Below, in pieces: positions 8,199 through 16,219 of a stretch of DNA of 64,000 nt. The translations under genes were made by a program, and so were the position numbers. The DNA is from Methanolinea sp. UBA277 (GTDB lineage: Archaea > Halobacteriota > Methanomicrobia > Methanomicrobiales > Methanospirillaceae), in contig DANP01000019.1 of assembly GCA_002499905.1 (NCBI GenBank), forward strand, positions 56,869 to 120,868, in the 5' to 3' direction. The first letter of the stretch is position 1, and each line of letters starts with the position of its first letter. The notes under the pieces are model-generated. The model saw only the letters and a list, made by a program, of their open reading frames with translations, did not search any database and was not told the DNA's origin.

Positions 8199-8987
8199 AT
8201 GGACGAGCATCTCCTGGATGATCTGGCCCTGAATAATGGACTCAAGGAGGTTGACAGCCGGCTCAAGCTCCTGCTCGGCCTCGGCGCCATCCTCATCTGC
8301 GTCTTCTCACCCTCTCCTGTTACCCCCCTCATCATCGCGGCCAGCATGGCCCTGATCATCGTTGGGCTGGCGGAGATACCCCCGCAGGAGTATGCCAGGC
8401 TCCTCCTTATCCCGGTTGCCTTTGCCGTGACGAGCTGCATCGTCATCCTCTTCCTCTCCGGTGGCGGAGAACCGTTATACACCGTATCCGTGCTGGGGTT
8501 CACCCTCACCGCAACAACCGCCTCTGCAAACCTCTCCCTCCTGCTCATGGCCCGGACGTTCGGCGCGATGAGCGCCCTGTTCTTTATCGCGCTTTCCACA
8601 CCCATGATCCAGGTCTTCTCAGTGATGAAGGATCTCAGGCTCCCCCAGGAATTCATCGACCTTTCCATGCTCATCTACCGGTTTATCTTCATCTTTATCG
8701 GCGAGGCAATCGCCATCCACAATGCCCAGGTGATGCGAAACGGGTATGCCGGGTTCCGGAAATCGGTTGATGCCCTCTCCATGCTCTGCGGCTCGCTCTT
8801 CATCCGGGCCTGGGGGCGGGGAGAGGAGATGCTGATCGCCATGGACGCCCGGTGCTACGATGGAAAATTTGAGACTGGTACGGAGGAGCACCCGGTGAGT
8901 CTGCTTTCTCTTGCTGCCGTCGGGTCGTACCTGGCAGGATGCAGCATCCTCTCCCTTCTCTTCTCGGGGGCGGTTCTGTTCCCATGA
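8199..8987 (+). CDS. cbiQ: ECF transporter transmembrane coupling subunit CbiQ
   Basis: The 262-residue protein is a T component with about five membrane helices and the cytoplasmic coupling motifs of the family near residues 170-215 (AQVMRNGYAGFRK and FIRAWGRGEEMLIAMDARCY). It links CbiM to the ATPase CbiO. It begins six bases after cbiN and its stop overlaps the cbiO ATG. Confidence 0.95.
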   Translation: MDEHLLDDLALNNGLKEVDSRLKLLLGLGAILICVFSPSPVTPLIIAASMALIIVGLAEIPPQEYARLLLIPVAFAVTSCIVILFLSGGGEPLYTVSVLGFTLTATTASANLSLLLMARTFGAMSALFFIALSTPMIQVFSVMKDLRLPQEFIDLSMLIYRFIFIFIGEAIAIHNAQVMRNGYAGFRKSVDALSMLCGSLFIRAWGRGEEMLIAMDARCYDGKFETGTEEHPVSLLSLAAVGSYLAGCSILSLLFSGAVLFP

Positions 8988-10168
8988 AGACAGATAATCC
9001 AGCACTGGAATTCGATGGTGTGGAGTATGCCTACCCCAACGGCCCCGTCTCACTTAACGTGGTGAGTTTTTCTCTTTCTTCCGGAAGCAAAATCGCCCTG
9101 GTGGGGCCGAACGGGGCGGGTAAGACCACCCTCCTCCTGATGTGTAACGGCATCCTCCGTCCTGACCGGGGAAAGGTGCGGGTACACGGCAGACCGCTCT
9201 CCTATGACCGGGCAGCCCTCCGTGAGATCCGGAAGCGGGTGGGTTTCGTCTTCCAGAACTCCGAGAACCAGATCTTTGCACCGACCGTGTACCAGGACGT
9301 CGCATTCGGCCCCGTGAACCTGGATCTCCCCTCCGGCGAGGTCCGTGAAGCGGTGCACCGGGCACTCTTCTCGGTCGGACTTTCAGGATTCGAGAAGCGT
9401 CCGCCGCACCACCTCTCAGGCGGGGAGAAGAAACGGGTTGCCATCGCCGGGGTGCTCGCCATGGACCCGGATATCCTGGTCTTTGACGAACCAACGAGTT
9501 CGCTTGACCCGGCAACCGCTGCAGAGATCATGGACCTCCTTGATGAGCTGAACAGCCAGGGAAAAACGGTGATCATCTCCACCCATGATGTCCAGCTGGC
9601 ATATTCCTGGGCCGACCAGGTTGTCCTGATCTCCGAAGGGACCATCCTCCACCAGGGAACCCCCGCATCGGTCTTCACCGACCCTGATCTCATGAACCGG
9701 GCACGGCTCACCATCCCACCCGTCCTTGAGCTCTTCATGACCCTGCGGGAACGGAACATCCGCCTCGGGGATGTACCCCCGGCAGGAATCCCGGAAATGG
9801 CCCACCAGCTGGAACAGGCCATCGGCTGCGGGAGCAGACGGACCGCAGGGCATATCTTTGTGGTGGATGCTGAGAGCGTGAGCGGGGAGGACATCAGGCT
9901 CCGTGCAGCGGAACGCTCCATCACGCATATCGGGGCTATGGGGACTCCGGCGAAGATACTCGCCGGGACCGCGGAGATTCCCCTAGATTTCACCTACGGG
10001 GTGATCGACAAGTGCCTGCTGAAAGCGGTCATGGGAGAAGATACGCTGATCATCACCTCAGGTGGAATGATTGAGCGTGTTCACCACAGAATCCTGTCAT
10101 TCTCCAGAGAGCACGGGATCGAGATCCCGGTGTCCGATCTCGATGGACAGACCTCACCGGTATCTTGA
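8984..10168 (+). CDS. cbiO: ECF transporter ATPase CbiO with C-terminal extension
   Basis: The ABC ATPase has Walker A GPNGAGKTT (residues 41-49), signature LSGGE (144-148) and Walker B ILVFDEP (164-170). I start at ATG 8984, which overlaps the cbiQ stop; a longer frame from 8939 gives unrelated residues. Typical CbiO proteins are near 270-280 residues; this one has 394. The extra part, about 255-394, carries SITHIGAMGTPAKILAG, FTYGVIDKCLLKAVMGED and LIITSGGMIERV and looks like a separate globular domain. I do not recognise its function. Confidence 0.93.
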   Translation: MKTDNPALEFDGVEYAYPNGPVSLNVVSFSLSSGSKIALVGPNGAGKTTLLLMCNGILRPDRGKVRVHGRPLSYDRAALREIRKRVGFVFQNSENQIFAPTVYQDVAFGPVNLDLPSGEVREAVHRALFSVGLSGFEKRPPHHLSGGEKKRVAIAGVLAMDPDILVFDEPTSSLDPATAAEIMDLLDELNSQGKTVIISTHDVQLAYSWADQVVLISEGTILHQGTPASVFTDPDLMNRARLTIPPVLELFMTLRERNIRLGDVPPAGIPEMAHQLEQAIGCGSRRTAGHIFVVDAESVSGEDIRLRAAERSITHIGAMGTPAKILAGTAEIPLDFTYGVIDKCLLKAVMGEDTLIITSGGMIERVHHRILSFSREHGIEIPVSDLDGQTSPVS

Positions 10169-10207
10169 TAGCAGGGTGGCGGCTATTCTCTGCCACCGGA
10201 GAGCGTA

Positions 10208-11194
10208 ATGGATCAGTCCCCTTCCCCTGCCCACACCCATGGCGTCATCGAGCCAGCCCTGTTATTGACCAGGAAAGGGATGAAGGCGGTGTCCTGGTCG
10301 TTCCTGGTCCTGATGCTGACTGCGGTCTTCCAGCTCATCGTTGTAATATATTCGGGCAGCGTTGCCCTCCTCGCCGATACCGTGCACAATTTCGGTGATG
10401 CCCTCACTGCCGTCCCGCTCTTCTTTGCCTTCTGGCTCTCCCTGCGTCCGCCATCCGAGCGCTATACCTACGGGCTGGGACGGGCCGAGGATCTTGCCGG
10501 GCTGTTCATCGTGGCAGTAATCGCGATAACCGGCCTCTATGCCGGGTATGAATCGATCCTGCGGTTTTTTCATCCCCAAGAGGTGACCGGTCTCTGGGCA
10601 ATCGGACTTGCCGGCCTGACCGGGTTCATGGGAAACGAGCTCGTTGCCCGGTACCGGATGAGAGTCGGCAGGGAGATCGGGAGTGCGGCACTCGTTGCTG
10701 ACGGACAGCACGCCCGTGTAGACGGACTCACCAGTCTTGCCGTCCTGGTCTCCGTCATTGCCATCACCCTCGGATTTCCCGCTGCAGATCCCCTGATCGG
10801 GCTCGGCATCTCGGCAGCCATCCTTGTTATCGCCTGGAACAGTGGAACCACTGTGGTTTCACGGATCCTCGATGGAGTGGACCCGGAACTGGTCCGGGAT
10901 ATCCGGCAGGCCGTGATGCATGTCCCCGGGGTAATCAAAATCACCGAAGTGCGGGTGCGGTGGCTCGGGCACCGGATCCTCACCGAGCTCAATATCACGG
11001 TGGACCCGGATCTCTCAGTTGAGGAAGGGCACTGTATAGCCATGGAAGCCCGGCACGAACTCCTCTTCCATATTCCCTGCCTCTCGCAGGCGACCATCCA
11101 TATCGACCCTGCATCGGCACCGGGAGAGGACTGGCACTGCACCAATGACCATGACCTTGCGTGTCATGAGAAGGACATGGTGAAAAAAATGTAG
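10208..11194 (+). CDS. Cation diffusion facilitator (metal efflux) protein
   Basis: The 328-residue protein has about six membrane helices and a C-terminal cytoplasmic domain from about 210. Metal-site motifs are DTVHNFGD in the second helix and DGQHARVDGL in the fifth, an H/D combination typical of zinc and related divalent-metal exporters. The last 30 residues add DWHCTNDHDLACHE, a His/Cys cluster that may bind metal. It starts 39 bases after cbiO on the same strand, so import and export of divalent metal may be co-regulated. Confidence 0.9.
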   Translation: MDQSPSPAHTHGVIEPALLLTRKGMKAVSWSFLVLMLTAVFQLIVVIYSGSVALLADTVHNFGDALTAVPLFFAFWLSLRPPSERYTYGLGRAEDLAGLFIVAVIAITGLYAGYESILRFFHPQEVTGLWAIGLAGLTGFMGNELVARYRMRVGREIGSAALVADGQHARVDGLTSLAVLVSVIAITLGFPAADPLIGLGISAAILVIAWNSGTTVVSRILDGVDPELVRDIRQAVMHVPGVIKITEVRVRWLGHRILTELNITVDPDLSVEEGHCIAMEARHELLFHIPCLSQATIHIDPASAPGEDWHCTNDHDLACHEKDMVKKM

Positions 11195-11199
11195 AGAGG

Positions 11200-11817
11200 T
11201 TAGTGCTGGCTGGATCGCTGTTTCAGGTCCTCAATCACCCGGACGACCTGCTGACCTTTCTCATAGGCCTCTTTGAGCGCGGCAGGGTGCCCCCGGATCC
11301 CCTTATACAGGTCCATGTTGTTGGCGATGATATTGTCATAGTACTCGAAGCCCAGGGTATTGAAGAAGGCCGTGATGGCCGGGAAGGCGGCGTCAAAGAC
11401 ATTATCCCAGGAGAGCCCGGCCGTAGAGATGAAGATGCCCTTATGGTGCCGGATATGCTCGTTGGTGAAGTAGAGCGTCTTTAAGATAAATTTCCGGGCC
11501 CAGATGTACTGCGCCCGGTCGATGAGCCCCTTCAGTTCCGCAGTGATACCCATGCTGTAGATGGGAGAGGCGACGGCAATGCAGTCAACCGTGAAAATAC
11601 GGTCAAACAACGGCGGGGCAGCATCCTGTACAATGCACTCACCGGTCTTATGGCACGCATTGCATCCCCGGCAGGGAGTGTAGTCGATTTCCTTGAGAAC
11701 GACCTTTTCGACTGAAGCACCGGCAGTCTTTGCCCCCTCGAGGAACGCATCAAGGAGGGTCTCGGTATTCCCGTGCCGGTGGGGGCTTCCCGAAATCCCA
11801 AGTACACTGACGGCCAT
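11200..11817 (-). CDS. Iron-sulfur flavoprotein, NADPH-dependent FMN reductase family
   Basis: Flavodoxin-like fold with the FMN phosphate loop GSPHRHGNTET near the N terminus, then the cluster motif Cys49-x2-Cys52-x2-Cys55-x5-Cys61, as in methanogen Isf. Such dimeric proteins pass electrons between ferredoxin and acceptors and can reduce O2 or peroxide. I start at ATG 11817 (205 residues) by alignment with the next gene; upstream ATGs at 11823 and 11826 overlap that gene's stop. The frame extends much further upstream but is non-homologous. It lies six bases after its paralogue on the same strand. Confidence 0.9.
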   Translation of the reverse strand: MAVSVLGISGSPHRHGNTETLLDAFLEGAKTAGASVEKVVLKEIDYTPCRGCNACHKTGECIVQDAAPPLFDRIFTVDCIAVASPIYSMGITAELKGLIDRAQYIWARKFILKTLYFTNEHIRHHKGIFISTAGLSWDNVFDAAFPAITAFFNTLGFEYYDNIIANNMDLYKGIRGHPAALKEAYEKGQQVVRVIEDLKQRSSQH

Positions 11818-11822
11818 ACCCA

Positions 11823-12437
11823 TCATCCTGCGAGCCGGGCCTTGATCTCGGTGATGACATCCCGGGCGAGGCGTTCTGCGTCCTGCTGTGCGGTGGCATG
11901 GTCTAGGATAGCCCCCTTCTCGTCTACGCCGTTCACCATCAGGTAGTGGATGTCCTTGTCCTTCACCTCGATGACATGGAAGAAGCACTTGACAGAGGGG
12001 ACGGCGCCGTCAAAGACATAGTCCCAGTTCTGCCCGGCGGTTGAGAGGAAGATCCCGAGCCGTTTTCCTCTTCGCTCAGGGGGAACAATGGGGAGCTTGA
12101 GGACATATTTCCTCGACCGGAAGACCTGGAACCGGTCGATGAGGGCCTTGGCCTGGGAGCAGATCCCCATGCAGAAGATCGGGGCGGCGAGGATGATCAC
12201 GTCTGCGTCGATGATCCGGTCATGGAGGTAGTCCATGCCATCCCGCTGGACACATTTGTTCAGCTTCTCGCAGGCATTGCAGCCCCGGCAGGGGTTAACA
12301 TTGGCATCGACCAGCACCACCTTCTCAACCTCGACATCCGGCTCCCGACGCATTGCATCGAGCACCCAGTCGAGCAGCGTCTCGGAGTTCCCATGCCTCC
12401 GGGGGCTTCCGGCAAAGGCGAGGACGTTCACTGGCAT
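11823..12437 (-). CDS. Iron-sulfur flavoprotein, paralogue of the adjacent gene
   Basis: The 204-residue protein has the same layout as its neighbour: GSPRRHGNSETLLDW for FMN binding and Cys50-x2-Cys53-x2-Cys56-x5-Cys62 for a [4Fe-4S] cluster. FDGAVPSVKCFFHVIE marks the same C-terminal region. The pair reads as a tandem duplication that has diverged, transcribed together from a promoter near 12440-12480. The physiological partner is not shown by the sequence. Confidence 0.9.
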   Translation of the reverse strand: MPVNVLAFAGSPRRHGNSETLLDWVLDAMRREPDVEVEKVVLVDANVNPCRGCNACEKLNKCVQRDGMDYLHDRIIDADVIILAAPIFCMGICSQAKALIDRFQVFRSRKYVLKLPIVPPERRGKRLGIFLSTAGQNWDYVFDGAVPSVKCFFHVIEVKDKDIHYLMVNGVDEKGAILDHATAQQDAERLARDVITEIKARLAG

Positions 12438-12548
12438 GGAGAAGGAGTTTTCCCGAGAGGTGATAAGGGTAGGGTTTTGACAGGAGGGCCCAGAATTGGT
12501 TTCCGGGTTCCGGGAGTGAGGCGAATGCCGTCACCGGATAACTGTTGA

Positions 12549-13133
12549 TTAGTATCGGTTGATTACTTCGACAACTTCACCGGTCACCGCATTGATAGTC
12601 ACTTCACCGCCACAAAACCGGTACTGGCATGCCACCGCCTGAATAGTACCATGGGGCCTACAGGGACCTTCAACAATATTTATTTTCACCTTGACATGCC
12701 AAAACGGAGATAGCGAGAAAGGATTGCTCCCGCTGGGCCGGTATGTTAGTGAAGCATCAGTATATTCCGGTAGAGCGATTAGTAGATCGTCCCCGCTATA
12801 CACACAATCCTGAAATTGTTCCATTGCAATGGTAACAGCCTCTTCTTTAGTGACCCCAACCCTGATGGGAAAACCTGTGCGATCCGTGAAGCGATCCAGG
12901 TTGAATCCCGGCGAGGGGAGCGGGAGAGGAGTAGATGTGGGAAGAGGTAACGGTAATATGTCGGGTTGCAGGGTAGGAACCGGTGTCGGGGAAGGGAGAT
13001 ACGGAATGTCCGGTCTGGTGTACTTCGAAGGGGGAATAGGGATCGGGAATGAAGAAGAGAGGTCGGCAACCACCGGTGTAATCATCATGAGCACAATGAT
13101 GCAGCATGAGGAGATAAGGAGGCGGTTGTTCAT
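12549..13133 (-). CDS. Secreted proline-rich protein with PepSY-like C-terminal domain
   Basis: A signal peptide (about 1-24, LISSCCIIVLMMITPVVA) is followed by a Pro/Ser/Thr-rich stretch of about 55 residues with repeated LP, TP and PLP, then a folded domain of about 110 residues. That domain has VTKEEAVTIAMEQF and GGEVTINAVTGEVVEVINRY, resembling PepSY domains. Function is unknown; an extracytoplasmic or wall-associated role is inferred. I start at ATG 13133; the TTG at 13139 lies only slightly upstream. A box A lies about 25 bases before the start. Confidence 0.75.
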   Translation of the reverse strand: MNNRLLISSCCIIVLMMITPVVADLSSSFPIPIPPSKYTRPDIPYLPSPTPVPTLQPDILPLPLPTSTPLPLPSPGFNLDRFTDRTGFPIRVGVTKEEAVTIAMEQFQDCVYSGDDLLIALPEYTDASLTYRPSGSNPFSLSPFWHVKVKINIVEGPCRPHGTIQAVACQYRFCGGEVTINAVTGEVVEVINRY

Positions 13134-13154
13134 GTGCAATACTTTGGGTGAAAA

Positions 13155-13163
13155 TTTAAATAT
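13155..13163 (-). promoter_or_regulatory. Box A (TATA) for the secreted PepSY-like gene
   Basis: The minus strand reads TATTTAAAT, matching the archaeal box A, 22-30 bases before the ATG at 13133. The spacing predicts a leaderless or very short-leader transcript. Confidence 0.6.
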
Positions 13164-13290
13164 GTTTTCTTCCCGGGTTCAATGAATCAACACCATCGCA
13201 CCATTTTGGGACGTCACCGCAGCGGGGAGAGTGGTGGCCCAAGGTGCAATGAGGTTCACTCCGGAAACCCTTGAAAAAGAAAAAGGAAGT

Positions 13291-13935
13291 TTAAATCTGC
13301 TTGAAGCAGAGGTACCAGTCCTTGCACTCGTACCCTTCGGACAGGCGCTTGTCCATCTCGGCCTTGTTCTTCGGCGCCGGGACGACTACCTTGTCGCCCG
13401 GTTGCCAGTTTGCCGGGGTGGCGACGCCGTATTTGTCGGTGGTCTGGAGAGCTTTGACCAGCCTGATGATCTCCGGGATGTAACGCCCGTTCGTGAGCGG
13501 GTAGTAGATCATCGCCCGGAGAATTCCCTTGTCATCGATGAAGAAGACCGTCCTGATGGTCGCCGTCGAGCTCTGGCCGGGGTGGATCATCCCGTACTTC
13601 TTAGCCACCTTCATGTCGAGGTCGGCGATGATGGGGAAGGGGATGTCGACGCCCATCTTGTCCTTCACGTTCTTGATCCATGCCAGGTGGGAGTGGACGC
13701 TGTCGATGGAGAGGCCCATCAACTGCACATTCAGGCTCTTCAGCTCGTCTGCCACACCGGCAAATGCCATGAACTCGGTGGTGCAGACCGGGGTGAAGTC
13801 AGCCGGGTGGGAGAACATGACCACCCATGTGCCCTTGAGGTCCGAGAGCCTCAGCATGCCACTGGTGGTGAGGGCCTCAAAGTCCGGCGCCGGCTCCCCG
13901 ATGATGGGCATCGAGCCATAGTCACTGACACACAT
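13291..13935 (-). CDS. Peroxiredoxin, archaeal Prx6-like type
   Basis: The 214-residue thiol peroxidase has the peroxidatic cysteine in ADFTPVCTTEF near residue 50 and two C-terminal cysteines in ECKDWYLCFKQI, the three-cysteine arrangement known from archaeal Prx6-type enzymes. It reduces H2O2 and organic peroxides. GGAG precedes the ATG at 13935 by nine bases. It is the third gene of an operon with the desulforedoxin and AhpD-like genes, with gaps of only six bases. An oligo-T stretch after the gene (plus strand near 13266-13281) may end the transcript. Confidence 0.95.
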   Translation of the reverse strand: MCVSDYGSMPIIGEPAPDFEALTTSGMLRLSDLKGTWVVMFSHPADFTPVCTTEFMAFAGVADELKSLNVQLMGLSIDSVHSHLAWIKNVKDKMGVDIPFPIIADLDMKVAKKYGMIHPGQSSTATIRTVFFIDDKGILRAMIYYPLTNGRYIPEIIRLVKALQTTDKYGVATPANWQPGDKVVVPAPKNKAEMDKRLSEGYECKDWYLCFKQI

Positions 13936-13941
13936 CCCGGC

Positions 13942-14289
13942 TCACTCCTTCATGAGCTCATCGAGCTGTGCCTTCCCGTACACGTAGGCCGGCATCCCGG
14001 CGAGCAGGAAGGATACCCGCAGGGCCTCTTCCACCTCGGCTTTGGTGATGCCGAGTTTCTCCGCCCCTGCCAGCTGGGCCCGCGTCGCATGCTGGTCACG
14101 GAGCGATGCAGCGATCGCGATGGCGATGAGCTTCTTGGTCTGACGGGTGAGTGCCCCATCGTCCCAGATATACGACTCTAGCTTCATCACCATCTCATAC
14201 ATCTTCGGGTCATTGATCGTCAGTTCCCTGAAAAACTTCGGCACCTTCCCGATCATCCGTTCAAGATCCTTCATTTCGTCTTTTGCCAT
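13942..14289 (-). CDS. Carboxymuconolactone decarboxylase/AhpD-like protein lacking the CxxC pair
   Basis: The 115-residue protein has the CMD helical pattern: ALTRQTKKLIAIAIAASL, HATRAQLAGAEKLGITKAE and VEEALRVSFLLAGMPAYVYG. In AhpD-type members a CxxC precedes the conserved His; here that position reads SLRDQHATRA with no cysteine, and the protein has no cysteine at all. Disulfide-based reductase activity is therefore unlikely, and the role is open. ATG 14289 is chosen; a TTG two codons upstream would add only Met-Ala. It lies between the desulforedoxin and peroxiredoxin genes. Confidence 0.88.
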   Translation of the reverse strand: MAKDEMKDLERMIGKVPKFFRELTINDPKMYEMVMKLESYIWDDGALTRQTKKLIAIAIAASLRDQHATRAQLAGAEKLGITKAEVEEALRVSFLLAGMPAYVYGKAQLDELMKE

Positions 14290-14295
14290 TGCCAA

Positions 14296-14424
14296 CTACC
14301 CCTTTTTCAGATTCATCGGCTGCCCGCAGCAGACCAGTTCGCCGCCTCCGACGACCTTGACCACCACGACATTGCCGCAGATTTCACATTCGTACACTTC
14401 TCCTTCTTTCGAAACGTTAACCAA
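14296..14424 (-). CDS. Desulforedoxin-type small iron protein
   Basis: This 42-residue protein is shorter than most gene-calling cutoffs. It reads VYECEICGNVVVVKV followed by GGGELVCCGQPMNLKKG, the Cys-x2-Cys and Cys-Cys pattern of desulforedoxin, also found as the N-terminal domain of desulfoferrodoxin. A near-perfect ribosome-binding site GGAGGTG stands six bases before a TTG start. It would be a one-iron electron carrier. It is the first gene of the operon with the AhpD-like protein and peroxiredoxin, suggesting a role in reducing oxygen species. Confidence 0.88.
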   Translation of the reverse strand: MVNVSKEGEVYECEICGNVVVVKVVGGGELVCCGQPMNLKKG

Positions 14425-14554
14425 GTCAGACACCTCCTGTGAATGATGTTCTGGCTCTCTCTTAAGAATAACCTTGCGGGCAGGTGACCTGGCCGGGGAA
14501 GTTGTGGGACGGTTTCAGGGCAGAGGAACTGCAGTGCCCTTTTCCCTACCTCAC

Positions 14555-14561
14555 AAAAAAA
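14555..14561 (-). terminator. Oligo-T terminator after the rubredoxin-like gene
   Basis: Seven consecutive T on the minus strand lie nine bases after the stop of the rubredoxin-like gene, a typical archaeal termination signal, separating it from the desulforedoxin operon. Confidence 0.55.
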
Positions 14562-14569
14562 TGAAGATC

Positions 14570-14803
14570 TTACTGGTTGCTCTTCCCACGCTTCGGCGGG
14601 TGCTCTACATCCTCCGCCGTCTTGATGTCGGGGCGGATGTGGGTCATCGGGAAGCACTGGTACTCTTCACAGGCACACTGCGGACATTTCCGGAGGTCCT
14701 GCTCAACCGCATCGAGTTCCAGCTCCTTTCCGCAGTCAAGGCAGACGTACTTACCAGGGCCTACCTTCTGTCCGGCTTTCACGTTCTCGGGCAGTTTGAT
14801 CAC
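14570..14803 (-). CDS. Rubredoxin-like/zinc-ribbon small protein
   Basis: About 77 residues with two Cys pairs, YVCLDCGKELELD and RKCPQCACEEYQCFP, in a rubredoxin- or zinc-ribbon-like layout. The first knuckle, GPGKYVCLDCGK, resembles a rubredoxin loop, but the CPQCACEEYQC half is not canonical, so iron versus zinc is undecided. I prefer GTG 14803, five bases after AGGTGG; GTG 14812 and TTG 14806 are also possible. A TATA element lies about 25 bases upstream and oligo-T follows the gene, so it appears to be transcribed alone. Confidence 0.75.
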   Translation of the reverse strand: MIKLPENVKAGQKVGPGKYVCLDCGKELELDAVEQDLRKCPQCACEEYQCFPMTHIRPDIKTAEDVEHPPKRGKSNQ

Positions 14804-14826
14804 CAAAACCACCTATGGTTGCAGAG

Positions 14827-14836
14827 ATTATATATC
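14827..14836 (-). promoter_or_regulatory. Box A for the rubredoxin-like gene
   Basis: The minus strand reads GATATATAAT, ending about 24 bases before the chosen GTG start at 14803, the expected distance for a short-leader archaeal transcript. Confidence 0.55.
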
Positions 14837-14955
14837 ACTTTTGTTTCTTCCATGCAAACGGTGTAAAATCGAAAAAACAGGCATTATTTGCCGAAATTCA
14901 AATCCGGGGAAGGAGCTCCAAAACTATATTCGACCCTCCCTGACATTATTGTGGT

Positions 14956-15558
14956 ATGGGTGCAAAGATTATTGCCCTTCTCGGAAGCCCGCTCCTCAAG
15001 GGGAATACAGCAAAGCTGCTCGATGAGGCTATCCGGGGAGCCGTGGATGGGGGATGCGATGTCGAGAAGATCGAGGTGACCACACTCGAATTCCGGGCCT
15101 GCAGGGAGATCTTTTACTGCAGGGAGCATGAGGCATGTGCCATGAAGGACGACATGACCGGCATGTATGAAAAATTCCGTGATATTGACGGGGTTATCGT
15201 GGCAAGCCCGGTCATGACCATGGGGATACCCGGCCGGCTGAAATCGTTCATGGACCGGTTCCAGGTCTACTTCATGGCAAAGTATATGCGGGGAAAGCCG
15301 ATGGTCCCGGAGGAGAAGCGGAAGCACCGCCTCGGCCTGTACCTCGGGATCTCAGGCATGAATGTCCCCTTTGTCTTCGACGGCGCAAAGCTCACGGTGC
15401 AGGCATTCTTCCACATCATCGATGTGAAATACTGGAATGATCTCCTGATCAGGGACATGGACACCATCCAGAACCTGAGCACCCGGCCGGAGCTTCTTGA
15501 GGAAGCCTACCGTAAAGGAAAGGAGATGGCCCAGCTCCTCAGGGAAAGCGCTATATAA
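14956..15558 (+). CDS. Flavodoxin-family protein with a degenerate iron-sulfur motif
   Basis: The 200-residue protein is a third member of the flavoprotein family, with LLGSPLLKGNTAKLL at the FMN loop and FDGAKLTVQAFFHIID near the C terminus, like the pair at 11200-12437. At the cluster position it has Cys49, Cys55 and Cys61, but the second ligand (position 52) is Ile. A standard four-Cys [4Fe-4S] cluster is therefore doubtful. Its last eight bases overlap the end of radC on the other strand. Confidence 0.85.
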   Translation: MGAKIIALLGSPLLKGNTAKLLDEAIRGAVDGGCDVEKIEVTTLEFRACREIFYCREHEACAMKDDMTGMYEKFRDIDGVIVASPVMTMGIPGRLKSFMDRFQVYFMAKYMRGKPMVPEEKRKHRLGLYLGISGMNVPFVFDGAKLTVQAFFHIIDVKYWNDLLIRDMDTIQNLSTRPELLEEAYRKGKEMAQLLRESAI

Positions 15559-16219
15559 GCCCCCGCTCTTTCAACGAGAGCCATCCGGAATCAGCGACGA
15601 TCAGGTGGTCGAGGAGCCGGATACCGAGCAGTGTTCCGGCATCCGCAAGCTGCCGGGTGATAGCAAGGTCCTGGCTGCTCGGCTCGAGAGTCCCCGACGG
15701 GTGATTATGGACGCAGATGATCGCCGCCGCCCGGTCGGTAATGGCCTCTGCAAAGACCTCACGGGGGTGGACCAGGCTGTGGTTGAGGAGGCCTACGGTG
15801 ATAGTCCGGATAGCCAGGACCTCGTGCGCCCCGGAGAGCGTAATGCAGATGAAGTGCTCCTGCTTCTTTCCGGAGAGGAACGCTACCAGGGGGAGGATAT
15901 CGGCCGGTGCAGCAATCTTCTTTTTCGATGAAGGATCCGTGGAAAACAGCCGCCTCCCCAGCTCAAGAGAGGCGATGATCTGGGAGGCTTTCGCGGGCCC
16001 GACACCACTGATGCCGGAGAGGTCCTCAAAACAGACGGCACCCGGTTCTCTCTCTACCAGGCCGGCAATCTCCTTCGAAAGGCTCCTCACATCGTTCCCC
16101 GGTCCGCCGCTTCCGAGGATGGCTGCTATAAGCTCCTGATTCGATAGGCAGCCTGCCCCCCTGGTCCTGATCTTCTCCCTCGGGCGATCGTGTGAGTATA
16201 CCTCCTGCATCCGTTTCAT
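15551..16219 (-). CDS. radC: RadC family JAB/MPN metalloprotein
   Basis: The 222-residue protein has a helix-hairpin-helix-like N terminus (SGISGVGPAKASQIIASLELG) and a JAB domain with the metal motif CVHNHPSG followed by TLEPSSQD. RadC proteins were once linked to DNA repair, but this is not established; the catalytic residues predict a Zn-dependent hydrolase. RadC is mainly bacterial and sporadic in archaea. ATG 16219 is used; ATG 16210 is possible. No mobile-element genes are next to it. Confidence 0.92.
   Translation of the reverse strand: MKRMQEVYSHDRPREKIRTRGAGCLSNQELIAAILGSGGPGNDVRSLSKEIAGLVEREPGAVCFEDLSGISGVGPAKASQIIASLELGRRLFSTDPSSKKKIAAPADILPLVAFLSGKKQEHFICITLSGAHEVLAIRTITVGLLNHSLVHPREVFAEAITDRAAAIICVHNHPSGTLEPSSQDLAITRQLADAGTLLGIRLLDHLIVADSGWLSLKERGLI

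Noticed and set aside
13231..14181. 316-residue plus-strand frame
   Set aside because: It is the antisense of the peroxiredoxin and AhpD-like genes, whose motifs are unambiguous.
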